This document shows, piece after piece, positions 56,945 to 64,000 of a stretch of 64,000 nucleotides of DNA (positions are counted from its first letter, which is position 1; each line of letters opens with the position of its first letter). Below the pieces are notes generated by a model. That model did no database searches. It was not told the DNA's origin and saw only the letters and a list, made by a program, of their open reading frames with translations. The translations under genes were made by a program, and so were the position numbers. The DNA is from CANKHA01 sp963731585 (GTDB lineage Bacteria; Pseudomonadota; Alphaproteobacteria; Rhizobiales; Xanthobacteraceae), in the NCBI GenBank assembly GCA_963731585.1, contig CAVSWC010000013.1:248001-312000 (forward strand), in the 5' to 3' direction.

Positions 56945-57134
56945 CCGTCATCATTGCGTGGGGGAAAGTGCGCGGCGCATCTTTGGTTCCCGTGGCGCGG
57001 GGAACTTCCAGACGGCGCAGACAGTTACCTCGGCAGATGATGAACAAAACGTCAGCTTGCGGAGAGCCACGCGTTTGCAATGCGGCTCGTCAGGTGAACC
57101 GTGATCGGCGCGCGCGCCCCTGGGACAATTACTG

Positions 57135-57539
57135 TTATTTTCCCAGCACCAAAGCCCAAAATCGCTGACCCGCGCCGGATACGGCTGAACCAAGGCCGTA
57201 ACGCGTGAGGTCTGGCCGCAGCATGTTGGCGCGGTGCGGCGATGAATTGATCCATTGCTGCATGGCGCAGTTCACGTCGGCGCAGCCATAGGCGACATTC
57301 TCGGCGCGAGCGCCGCGCGGTGCGCGCAAGTCATAAAATCCCGCATGGTCCATCGTGCCGCGGCCCGCCATATCAGCCGCATGCGCCTTCGCCAGGGCGG
57401 TCAGGGTGGCATGCGTACTCATCGGCTTCAGGCCGTTGTCCTTGCGATAGCCGTTGAGGTCGATCGCCTGGACGGGAGAGCCGAGCAGCGGAATCAGGAT
57501 GACAACAAGGACAGGCAGCTGGCGGGCGGATAAAGGCAT
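57135..57539 (-). CDS. Exported CAP-domain (SCP-like) protein, copy 1
   Basis: 134 residues with a signal peptide (LPVLVVILIPLLGSPVQA). The CAP fold is seen as DLNGYRKDNGLKPMSTHATLTALAKAHAADMAGRGTMDHAGFYDLRAP, ENVAYGCADVNCAMQQWINSSPHRANMLRPDLTRYGLGSA. The conserved His residues (MDHAGF, SPHRANML) and Glu (ENVAYG) of CAP proteins are present. A second CAP gene lies 84 bases away on the same strand. Role unknown; bacterial CAP proteins are often cell-surface associated. Confidence 0.88.
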   Translation of the reverse strand: MPLSARQLPVLVVILIPLLGSPVQAIDLNGYRKDNGLKPMSTHATLTALAKAHAADMAGRGTMDHAGFYDLRAPRGARAENVAYGCADVNCAMQQWINSSPHRANMLRPDLTRYGLGSAVSGAGQRFWALVLGK

Positions 57540-57623
57540 GGCTCGCTGACAATAGAGGATGATGGCCGGATTATAGGCGATTCGCGACGGACGGTTCTGT
57601 TTCGGAGGGGTTATTACGCAAAG

Positions 57624-58082
57624 CTAAGGCCGCGCGGGTGCGGCTTGCTCCAGGTAGACGCGTTCGCGTGTGCGTGCAGCCCGCAAAACCGGCGCGGCGC
57701 CGCCCAATTCCATCACCCAGTAACGCCGTCCCGAAGCTGACAGGACCGAGGCGAGGCCATAGGTGGTCACGTCCTTGCGCAGCATGTTGGCGCGGTGCGG
57801 CGCCGACCGCGCCCATTGCAGGATGGCGCAGGCTTCGTCGCCGCAGCCATAGCTGACGTTCTCCGCGGCGGCGCCGAGCGGCGCGCGCTGGCGCAAGAAG
57901 CCGTCATGGTCGAGCCTGCCGCGCCGCGCCAGATCCAGCGCGTGGGAAGAGGCCAGCGCCGACAGCGAAGAGTCCATGCGCAGAGCGGCGCGGCCGTGTT
58001 TCGCGCGGTAGCTGTTGAGGTCCATCGCCTGGGCGGGAGCGGCGAGGGCAATCAGAACAACGGGCACGAGGCACAGGCGCAT
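57624..58082 (-). CDS. Exported CAP-domain (SCP-like) protein, copy 2
   Basis: 152 residues, paralogue of the gene at 57135. Start chosen at 58082 (MRLCLVPVVLIALAAPAQA signal peptide). DLNSYRAKHGRAALRMDSSLSALASSHALDLARRGRLDHDGFLRQRAP, ENVSYGCGDEACAILQWARSAPHRANMLRKDVTTYGLASV. It has an added basic C-terminal tail (AARTRERVYLEQAAPARP). Pair probably arose by tandem duplication and then diverged to roughly half identity. Confidence 0.88.
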   Translation of the reverse strand: MRLCLVPVVLIALAAPAQAMDLNSYRAKHGRAALRMDSSLSALASSHALDLARRGRLDHDGFLRQRAPLGAAAENVSYGCGDEACAILQWARSAPHRANMLRKDVTTYGLASVLSASGRRYWVMELGGAAPVLRAARTRERVYLEQAAPARP

Positions 58083-58220
58083 GACGGATTTCCAGGATCG
58101 CTGCCTATGATGCGAAGGCCGCGGCCTTACATCAAGGACCTGTTCACCGTGGTGAAACAGGCCTAGCCTCGCCGCCGGCGGCGCTATAGCCGCCAGCACA
58201 TCAAATAGACGGGGGCAATT

Positions 58221-58490
58221 ATGACATTATCGATGGAAGCACTTTTGGTCATCCTGCTGGTCGGCCTCGCGGCGGGCTGGCTCGCCGGACAAATCGTGCA
58301 GGGCACGGGCTTTGGGCTCGTTGGCGACATCGTCATCGGTATCCTTGGCGCTTTCATCGCAAGCTGGCTGTTCCCGACGCTCGGCCTGCGGCTCGGCGGG
58401 GGTATTATCGCCACGATCATCGCCGCCGCGATCGGCGCCATCATATTGCTGGTGGTGGTGCGGCTGATCAGGCGCGGCGGTCGCTGGTAG
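58221..58490 (+). CDS. GlsB/YeaQ/YmgE-family stress membrane protein
   Basis: 89 residues, three hydrophobic segments. LLVGLAAGWLAGQIVQGTGFGLVGDIVIGILGAFIASWLFP and GGIIATIIAAAIGAIILLVVVRLIRR fit the transglycosylase-associated (GlsB/YeaQ) family of small stress-induced membrane proteins. ATG at 58221 or 58233 (MEALL). Confidence 0.85.
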   Translation: MTLSMEALLVILLVGLAAGWLAGQIVQGTGFGLVGDIVIGILGAFIASWLFPTLGLRLGGGIIATIIAAAIGAIILLVVVRLIRRGGRW

Positions 58491-58574
58491 CCGATTGGCT
58501 CCCGGGCACCGCGACGAACCCCAATGCAGGCCGGGTTAGCCCAGGTCGGCTATGGCCGGACCTGAGCTTCCTAT

Positions 58575-58606
58575 GTGCTGATCGCGGGTAACGCAGATCA
58601 GCCCCC
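58575..58606. terminator. Hairpin after the GlsB-like gene
   Basis: CTGATC-GCG-GGTAA-CGC-A-GATCAG (about 58578-58602) is a stem with one bulge and no T-run, in the gap between two convergent genes. It resembles the first of the twin hairpins at 17098. Confidence 0.35.
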
Positions 58607-58629
58607 TCCGGCGCCCGGAAGGAGAGAGC

Positions 58630-59163
58630 TCAGGCCCGTGACGTTTCCTGCTCGCTCGGAATGCGGCCCTCGGGGGTGAGCTGGTCGACCGCCTGCGGCA
58701 ATTCGCGGCTGAGCCCGTCGAGCAGTTCCTGCCGCGACAGCCCGGTTTCCTGCATCAGCCAGGTAATGCGATCCTCGCCCAGCGCCTGTTCCAGCTCAGG
58801 CGGCGAGACCGGCTTGTTCGGACCGCGGTTGATCCAGGATTCCGCCTTGTCGCCCTGCCCGTGCTGCTGGAATTGCTTGAGCAGGTCGTTCAGTCCGCCG
58901 CTTAGCGCGCCGCCGCCAAGCAGACCACCGAGCCCGCCGAGCAGCCCGCCCAGCCCGCCGCCCGCGCCACGCGGATCCGGCGCGCCGGCATTGCCGCCAT
59001 AAGGATTGGCGCCCGGCGTCCCGCCCCCGGCGGGACTGCGCCCGAGCATGTCCGCCAGCCGGCCTTTGCCCTTCAGCGTGCGATAGGCCAACAGGCCCAT
59101 CAGCGCCATGGTGATCGGCGACATGCCGCCGCGACCGCTGCCGCCGAACAGTTTGTCGAACAT
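58630..59163 (-). CDS. YidB family protein (DUF937)
   Basis: 177 residues. MFDKLFGGSGRGG, a helix MSPITMALMGLLAYRTLKGKGRL, a glycine-rich spacer (GGLGGLLGGLGGLLGGG), LNDLLKQFQQHGQGDKAESWINRGPNKPVSPPELEQALGEDRITWLMQETGLSRQELLDGLSRELPQAVDQLTPEGRIP. The last block is the YidB/DUF937 signature. Function unknown. RBS GGAGG is seen upstream of the start. Confidence 0.88.
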   Translation of the reverse strand: MFDKLFGGSGRGGMSPITMALMGLLAYRTLKGKGRLADMLGRSPAGGGTPGANPYGGNAGAPDPRGAGGGLGGLLGGLGGLLGGGALSGGLNDLLKQFQQHGQGDKAESWINRGPNKPVSPPELEQALGEDRITWLMQETGLSRQELLDGLSRELPQAVDQLTPEGRIPSEQETSRA

Positions 59164-59205
59164 GATGAAACCTCCGGTGATGTGTCCGGAGGGTTAACGG
59201 CCGGG

Positions 59206-59285
59206 AGGAGGGATGGTTGCCCCAGGATTAGAGGCGGGATGGTGGACCCAGGATTAGAGAGTCGGGATGGTTGCCCCAGGCTTTA
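59206..59285. repeat. Short imperfect tandem repeat, three units
   Basis: The unit of about 26-28 bases, GGGATGGTTGCCCCAGG followed by ATTAGAG, is repeated three times: near 59209, 59236 (GGTGGACCCAGG variant) and 59263 (ending GCTTTAATAG). It lies between yidB and the small gene at 59385. Confidence 0.75.
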
Positions 59286-59384
59286 ATAGACAATCTACCT
59301 TCGTAAATGTTTGGAACTGCAACACAAGCGGCCGCGTTCTCTCGTTAATACAGGGTGTGCCCATCTGTAATAAGGAGAACAACA

Positions 59385-59684
59385 ATGCGGGCAAAACGAT
59401 TGATTTTGCTGGCTGCGACCGCCGCATTCGTGCTGAGCGCCGCGACAGCGGCATCGGCGGCCGAAAAGCCCGGCAAGCCGCTGAATATCAAGCCCACGAT
59501 CTCCGAACCACGCATCGACGACTGGCGCGAGCGCGCGATGAGGGCGCGAGCGGAATTTGAGCCGGGCCCGCCCATGCGCGGCCGAAGCCGCGCGGTCAAT
59601 GAACGTGGCGATCGCGTCGATGGCGACGACGTCGGCGCTGGCGCGCTCGGCCAGGATCGCGGCGAGGGCGGCAAGGAAGAATAG
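59385..59684 (+). CDS. Small exported protein, unknown
   Basis: 99 residues; AAGGAGAAC before ATG 59385. Signal peptide MRAKRLILLAATAAFVLSAATAASA. The mature part EKPGKPLNIKPTISEPRIDDWRERAMRARAEFEPGPPMRGRSRAVNERGDRVDGDDVGAGALGQDRGEG is charged, Gly/Asp/Arg-rich and probably disordered. No family recognised. It begins 99 bases after the tandem repeat. Confidence 0.6.
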   Translation: MRAKRLILLAATAAFVLSAATAASAAEKPGKPLNIKPTISEPRIDDWRERAMRARAEFEPGPPMRGRSRAVNERGDRVDGDDVGAGALGQDRGEGGKEE

Positions 59685-59894
59685 GCGCGCGCAGAAGCTG
59701 TGCAATCGCCACAACTGTCGGCGCGCAAGGGAACTCGCCGGGAGCTAAACTATGCCCGCGACATGACCGGCCGCGGCGATCAATATCTGGCATCACAAAT
59801 AGATGAGGCCATCTGGCGCGAACGGCACTTCCGGCGAACCTGAAGGGCTAGGGCAAAGCCGGGTTCTGTCGCGCAGCTTTCCGATGCCAAGTCG

Positions 59895-60227
59895 TCAGTT
59901 TCGTTCTCTGTGTTGCGGGTAAAGCAGCTCGGTGTAAGGCATCGTCAGCTTGCCGCCCCGGGTAATGCCGGTCTTGTAGGGATTGGGCTGGCCCGCGGCT
60001 TCAAAGATACCGCCGACGCATCGCTCAAACGCAGTCGTAAAGCCGGCACGGTCCCAGTAAGTCATGCGCTGCAGGCCATTTGCATCGCGCGAGCATTGGG
60101 CCTGAACTTCGATCGCGCATGAAACGAACGGACCCGTGCATTGTTGAGCCGCCGCCGTTCGCGGTCCGCTTGCGGAGAAGAACGTGAGCGCGGCGAGCAG
60201 AGCCGCCACTGGCATCGAAATTTTCAT
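59895..60227 (-). CDS. Small exported protein, unknown
   Basis: 110 residues; start at 60227 after GGGAGCCTGTC. Signal peptide MKISMPVAALLAALTFFSASGPRTAAA. The mature part has three Cys (QQCTGPFVSCAIEVQAQCSRDANG) then TYWDRAGFTTAFERCVGGIFEAAGQPNPYK. The string ATCATGACAGGCTCCC is present twice just upstream (60223-60258), giving a second in-frame start. Family not recognised. Confidence 0.6.
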   Translation of the reverse strand: MKISMPVAALLAALTFFSASGPRTAAAQQCTGPFVSCAIEVQAQCSRDANGLQRMTYWDRAGFTTAFERCVGGIFEAAGQPNPYKTGITRGGKLTMPYTELLYPQHRERN

Positions 60228-60550
60228 GACAGGCTCCCTAATCATGACAGGCTCCCAGATCATTGTGTCGGCACTGCCACGGCCGAACAGACTTGTGTGA
60301 TAACACCGACGCCGGCTTTTTCTTCCCTCTGCCCGCAGGTAAGCGGCGGCTCTCCCACGCATCATCGCCGGATTGTACTCCGGCGATCCGTCTTCCAGGA
60401 GTAAAGGGGTATTGGAACTCGGATTTCCGAGTTGGCCCAATACCTCGGTGCCCCGGTACCCGGTGCTAAGCGGCGGCAGGAGGGCGCAGGTTAACCGCCG
60501 CGCGAGGATTGGATCCGCGCGCGGTTGCGCCTGCCCCTCGCCGGCAGTTC
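60228..60550. other. Hairpin-rich gap of 323 bases
   Basis: No convincing gene. Three strong hairpins: CGCCGGA-TTGTAC-TCCGGCG (about 60367-60386), a nested stem with outer arms GGTATTGG/CCAATACC and inner arms ACTCGG/CCGAGT (about 60407-60445), and a GC arm pair around GAGGATTGGATCC (about 60490-60535). The last probably ends the minus-strand gene at 60551. Confidence 0.5.
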
Positions 60551-61069
60551 TTACTCCTGCGAGCCGGGGATGGCGTTGAAGCGCACCAGGTGCAGCGCAA
60601 TGCCCTCCGGGAATATCACTCCGGCATCGACGATCATGGCGGAACAGAAGACCTGGTTTGAGGTGGCAAAAATTTCCGCCGATCCCTGTTCGATAACTTC
60701 GCCGGGGCTCAGGGTGGCGGTCTTCAAAGAACATCCTTGTGAAATGCGTGGATAGCGTCGCGGTGCGATTTGGCGTGATTTGATCGCCGTTCCCCGACGA
60801 TAGCGCCGTTAAAATCCCGAACGCGGATCCGCAGCGTTTCGTCTCACAGTACTGACACTGGTGCAGTGGAACGACGTCGCCCGTCCGCTTTCAGGCCCAC
60901 CGCCGTTGTCGAGCACGCCGGAAACGCGATAGAGCCGCAGGAGCGGATCTCCGACAGCTTTCGGCTCGGGCGCGGCGCCTTCCGCGTAAGACCGCTGTTG
61001 CTGTGCCTGCGCCGGCAGGATCGCGGCGAGGAGACCGACGGCGACGAAAGCTGATGCGATGGATTTCAT
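60551..61069 (-). CDS. Small exported protein, three frameshifts
   Basis: Start at 61069: MKSIASAFVAVGLLAAILPAQA signal peptide, then EPKAVGDPLLRLYRVSGVLDNGGGPESGRATSFHCTSVSTV. Removing extra bases at 60841, about 60793 and 60719 continues ETLRIRVRDFNGAIVG, NGDQITPNRTATLSTHFTRMFFED, ATLSPGEVIEQGSAEIFATSNQVFCSAMIVDAGVIFPEGIALHLVRFNAIPGSQE and stop at 60551. The restored protein of about 170 residues has two Cys and a beta-rich pattern, and I recall similar exported hypothetical proteins in Hyphomicrobiales. Without correction only the N-terminal 86 codons would be called. Confidence 0.65.
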
Positions 61070-61244
61070 AGCAAGCTCCTTGGAAAAATTGCGCTGAGGT
61101 TACCTTAACCTGATTCCCGAGGTGCGGGGCGCGACCGCCTGGCGGAATATTTTGCATTTCGCCGCGCGCGAAGCCGGAACCAGCCGCCGCTATTTTGGTT
61201 AACGAATTCTTGGCCTGCCGTCTCGCTCACCGCCTGAGGCGGCG

Positions 61245-63800
61245 TTAAACCCGCTCGACGAATGAATCTACCACGCGCTTTTCGCCGGCCTTGTCGAAGG
61301 CGATGGTGAGCTTGTTGCCGTCCACCGCCACCACATTCCCGTTGCCGAATTTCTGGTGGAACACGCGGTCGCCCACGCCAAACTCGGAAATTGTGCCGGT
61401 CGATTTCGCCACCAGCTCGCCTTCGATGGTGAGCGGCGGGCGGGAATAGCCACTGCGCGGCTCGGGAAAGCCGCGGCGCTGGTCCTCGTTCGAGCGGGCA
61501 TTGCGTGCGCGGGTAGCCTGCGCGCGCTGCCAGCCCGGCGTGCCGTAGCTCGAGCCGAAGCTCGCCATCTCGTCGAAGCGCGAGGGGCCGTAGCCGCTCA
61601 TGCCGAAGCCGCCGCCCTTGCTCTCGGTCACTTCCACATGTTCCTCGGGCAGTTCGTCAAGGAAGCGCGAGGGAATATTGCTCGACCAGGTCCCGTGCAT
61701 GCGCCGGTTGGTGGCGAAGCAAATCTTCGCCCGCTTGCGTGCGCGCGTGAGCCCGACATGGCCAAGGCGGCGCTCTTCCTCCAGCCCGGCGCGGCCCTGA
61801 TCGTCAAGCGCACGCTGATTCGGAAAAATGCCTTCCTCCCAGCCGGGCAGAAAGACCGTATCGAATTCCAATCCCTTGGCGGCGTGCAAGGTCATGATCG
61901 ATACGCTGTCGACGCCCTCGCCCCTATCGGTGTCCATCACCAGCGAAATGTGTTCGAGGAAGCCTTGCAGGTTCTCGAAATCCTCCATGGAGCGCACCAG
62001 CTCCTTCAGGTTTTCCAGCCGGCCGGCCGCGTCCGCGGAACGGTCCTTCTGCCACATCTCGGTATAGCCGCTCTCGTCCAGCACGATCTCCGCCAGCTCG
62101 CTATGGGGCAGGGAATCCTTCTGCGCGCGCCAGCGGTCAAAGCACTCCAGCACGCCCTTCAGCGCGTTGCGCGGCTTCGGCTTCAGCTCGTCGGTTTCGA
62201 CCAGCGCGCGGGCGGCGTCGCTGAGCGGGACGCGGTTCTTGCGCGCATAGTCGTGCAGCATCTGCACGGTGGCCTCGCCCAGCCCGCGCTTGGGCACATT
62301 CACGATCCGCTCGAAGGCGAGGTCATCGGCGGGGGAATTGATCACGCGCAGATAAGCCAGCGCGTCGCGGATTTCGGCGCGCTCATAAAAGCGCGGACCG
62401 CCGATCACGCGATAGGGCAGGCCAAGCGTGACGAAGCGGTCTTCGAATTCGCGCATCTGGAACGAAGCCCGCACCAGGATGGCGATCTCGTCGAGCTTGT
62501 GCTTCTCGCGCTGGAGCTGCTCGATCTCCTCGCCGACCGCGCGGGCTTCTTCTTCCGAATCCCAGGCGCCCGTGACGGTGACTTTTTCGCCCGGCACATC
62601 TTCGGTGCGCAGGGTTTTTCCCAGCCGGCCCTGGTTGTGCGAGATCAGATGCGAGGCGGCGGCGAGGATGTGCCCGGTGGAGCGGTAGTTGCGTTCCAGA
62701 CGAATGATCTTGGCGCCAGGGAAGTCGTGGTCGAAGCGCAGGATGTTGTCCACTTCCGCCCCGCGCCAGCCATAGATCGACTGGTCGTCGTCACCGACGC
62801 AGCAGATGTTTTTCTGTTTTTTTCCCTCTCCCCTTGCGGGGGAGGGTGGATCGCGTGAGCGCAGCGAAGGCGAGCCGGGTGAGGGGGCAAACGTCTCGGC
62901 AAGGTCTACCCCCTCACCCGCCTCGCCGCTTAAAAGCGGCTCGGCACCCTCTCCCGCGAGGGGAGAGGGGAAAGGAGCTTGTGGCGACGCCGTGCTCTGC
63001 CCCAGCAAGCGCAGCCAGAGATACTGCGCGACATTGGTGTCCTGATATTCGTCCACCAGGATGTATTTGAAGCGCTCCTGATACTGCCGCAGCACGCCGG
63101 GGTGTTGGCGAAACAGACGGATATTTTCCAGCAAGAGATCGCCGAAATCCGTCGCGTTCAAAACCTTCAGCCGTTCCTGATACGCGATGTAGAGCTTCTT
63201 GCCCTTGCCGCCGGCGAAGCTCGCAGCCTCTCCGGCGGGAAGCTGATCGGGCGTCAACCCGCGGTTCTTCCAGCCGTCGATCAGCATGGCAAGCACGCGC
63301 GCGGGCCAGCGCTTTTCGTCGATGTTCTCGGCTTCCAGCAATTGCTTCATCAGCCTGATCTGGTCGTCCACGCCGAGGATGGTGAAGTCGGACTTCAGCC
63401 CCACCAGTTCGGCATGGCGGCGCAAAATCTTCACGCCGATCGAGTGAAAGGTGCCGAGCCAGGGCATGCCCTCGACCACCTGGCCGACCATCTTGCCGAC
63501 GCGCTCCTTCATCTCGCGCGCCGCCTTGTTGGTGAAGGTGACGCTGAGGATTTCGCCCGGCCGCGCCCTGCCGGTGGCGAGGATATGGGCGATGCGGGTG
63601 GTCAACACCCGGGTCTTGCCGGTGCCCGCGCCGGCCAGCACCAGCACCGCCCCGTCCAGGCTTTCCACCGCTTCGCGCTGCTCGGGATTGAGGTCGGCGA
63701 GATAGCCGCGCGGCCCCGGCATCGCGCGCGCGGCAATGCCACCCGGCTTGAAACCAGGCAAGTCGTTGTTTTCAGGAGAAATTTTTACCGGTTCGGCCAT
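61245..63800 (-). CDS. uvrD: DNA helicase UvrD/PcrA with a palindrome-encoded insertion
   Basis: Superfamily 1 helicase in excision and mismatch repair. Start at 63800 (MAEPVKISPENND). Q motif LNPEQREAVE, Walker A VLAGAGTGKTRVLTTR, motif Ia FTNKAAREMKERV, motif Ib, motif II YILVDEYQDTN, motif III VGDDDQSIYGWRGA, motif IV IRLERNYRST, motif V SIMTLHAAKGLEFDTVFLPG, motif VI HVGLTRARKRAKI. The C-terminal Tudor-like RNAP-binding domain is FGVGDRVFHQKFGNGNVVAVDGNKLTIAF. Between RLLGQS and NICCVGDDD about 55 residues come from an in-frame family A palindrome (62822-62975). The frame is open throughout, so a helicase with this loop is presumably made. Confidence 0.95.
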   Translation of the reverse strand: MAEPVKISPENNDLPGFKPGGIAARAMPGPRGYLADLNPEQREAVESLDGAVLVLAGAGTGKTRVLTTRIAHILATGRARPGEILSVTFTNKAAREMKERVGKMVGQVVEGMPWLGTFHSIGVKILRRHAELVGLKSDFTILGVDDQIRLMKQLLEAENIDEKRWPARVLAMLIDGWKNRGLTPDQLPAGEAASFAGGKGKKLYIAYQERLKVLNATDFGDLLLENIRLFRQHPGVLRQYQERFKYILVDEYQDTNVAQYLWLRLLGQSTASPQAPFPSPLAGEGAEPLLSGEAGEGVDLAETFAPSPGSPSLRSRDPPSPARGEGKKQKNICCVGDDDQSIYGWRGAEVDNILRFDHDFPGAKIIRLERNYRSTGHILAAASHLISHNQGRLGKTLRTEDVPGEKVTVTGAWDSEEEARAVGEEIEQLQREKHKLDEIAILVRASFQMREFEDRFVTLGLPYRVIGGPRFYERAEIRDALAYLRVINSPADDLAFERIVNVPKRGLGEATVQMLHDYARKNRVPLSDAARALVETDELKPKPRNALKGVLECFDRWRAQKDSLPHSELAEIVLDESGYTEMWQKDRSADAAGRLENLKELVRSMEDFENLQGFLEHISLVMDTDRGEGVDSVSIMTLHAAKGLEFDTVFLPGWEEGIFPNQRALDDQGRAGLEEERRLGHVGLTRARKRAKICFATNRRMHGTWSSNIPSRFLDELPEEHVEVTESKGGGFGMSGYGPSRFDEMASFGSSYGTPGWQRAQATRARNARSNEDQRRGFPEPRSGYSRPPLTIEGELVAKSTGTISEFGVGDRVFHQKFGNGNVVAVDGNKLTIAFDKAGEKRVVDSFVERV
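62822..62975. repeat. Palindromic element, family A, in-frame inside uvrD
   Basis: Outer arms CCCTCTCCCC (62824-62833) and GGGGAGAGGG (62960-62969) are complementary. Inner arms GGGTGAGGGGG (62877-62887) and CCCCCTCACCC (62909-62919) also pair, so the whole 150-base block folds on itself. Two local hairpins lie at each end. It is the clearest full-length member of the family in the window. Translated residues include PFPSPLAGEGAEPLLSGEAG and PSLRSRDPPSPARGEG. Confidence 0.85.
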
Positions 63801-63941
63801 GCTTTCCTTGCGCCCGGCCACCCCGGGCCAGACCTGACCTGTCTATCGCATGGTAGGGCGATTCTTCACATTAAAGATGGCGATGGTGGCGAGAGAATGG
63901 GAGGGGCTATTCTCCGCTCAAATTCAAGGTCCGGACGGAAA

Positions 63942-64000
63942 ATGCTGTCTGTTGAACAGAAAAAGCCGGCCATGCGCGCGGACCCAAAAGCGCTCGAAAG
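63942..64000 (+). CDS. Possible start of a gene running off the window
   Basis: ATG at 63942 after GGACGGAAA opens MLSVEQKKPAMRADPKALE and stays open to the window end. It is divergent from uvrD with 141 bases between. Only 19 codons are visible and a second ATG (63972) is possible; no identification can be made. Confidence 0.25.
   Translation, partial: MLSVEQKKPAMRADPKALE

Noticed and set aside
60373..60755. Small plus-strand frames around 60.4-60.7 kb
   Set aside because: They run through hairpins and opposite the frameshifted exported-protein gene at 60551-61069, whose minus-strand reading is far more protein-like.

Overview
The window is a GC-rich stretch (I judge low-to-mid 60s percent, not computed) of an alphaproteobacterial chromosome, most likely Hyphomicrobiales of the Bradyrhizobium/Xanthobacteraceae type. 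This rests on the complete division and cell-wall (dcw) order rsmH-ftsL-ftsI-murE-murF-mraY-murD-ftsW-murG-murC-murB-ddl-ftsQ-ftsA-ftsZ-lpxC-bamD-recN-ligA, the alphaproteobacterial FtsZ C-terminal peptide, a fused hydantoinase A/B protein, an rnpB gene beside the dcw cluster, and several families of short palindromic repeats of the kind common in that group.

Layout. 0-6.3 kb: end of a Tim44-like gene and terminator, a fused hydantoinase/oxoprolinase gene (minus) carrying two palindromic insertions, a decayed glutathione S-transferase, RNase P RNA (minus) with its terminator, and an isochorismatase-family hydrolase. 6.4-8.3 kb: an AmiD-type amidase and a PRC-barrel protein (minus). 8.3-40.8 kb: the dcw supercluster. 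It is interrupted twice: by a RelE/ParE-type toxin-antitoxin pair between murC and murB, and by a 6-kb block (binding-protein ABC importer, LigB-like dioxygenase, cytochrome b561) between murB and ddl. A GIY-YIG nuclease gene between inverted repeats sits before ligA. 41-49 kb: secreted V8-like serine protease plus a small exported protein sharing its pro-region motif, a Bcr/CflA exporter, aminopeptidase P, prmA, sodC, a methyltransferase-like membrane protein, yaiI. 49-55 kb: exported proteins of unknown function, including a clear 2-kb tandem duplication. 55-61 kb: envelope and small proteins (PHA-system protein, basic protein, L,D-transpeptidase, two CAP proteins, GlsB-like, YidB, small exported proteins). 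61.2-63.8 kb: uvrD/pcrA with an in-frame palindromic insertion.

Functionally the core makes peptidoglycan precursors (MurC-F, MurB, Ddl), the lipid carrier steps (MraY, MurG) and the division machine (FtsL, I, W, Q, A, Z), followed by outer-membrane assembly (LpxC, BamD) and DNA repair (RecN, LigA).

Two things stand out. First, many conserved genes, including essential mur genes and ligA, are broken by single-base shifts. Nearly all of these are +1 insertions outside homopolymers, which I read as an insertion-biased consensus problem until raw reads say otherwise. Second, palindromic elements sit inside reading frames (hyuA, hyuB, prmA, uvrD), and a different palindromic family occurs as inverted doublets, one of which brackets the GIY-YIG nuclease gene. 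The latter is the best candidate here for an under-described mobile system.
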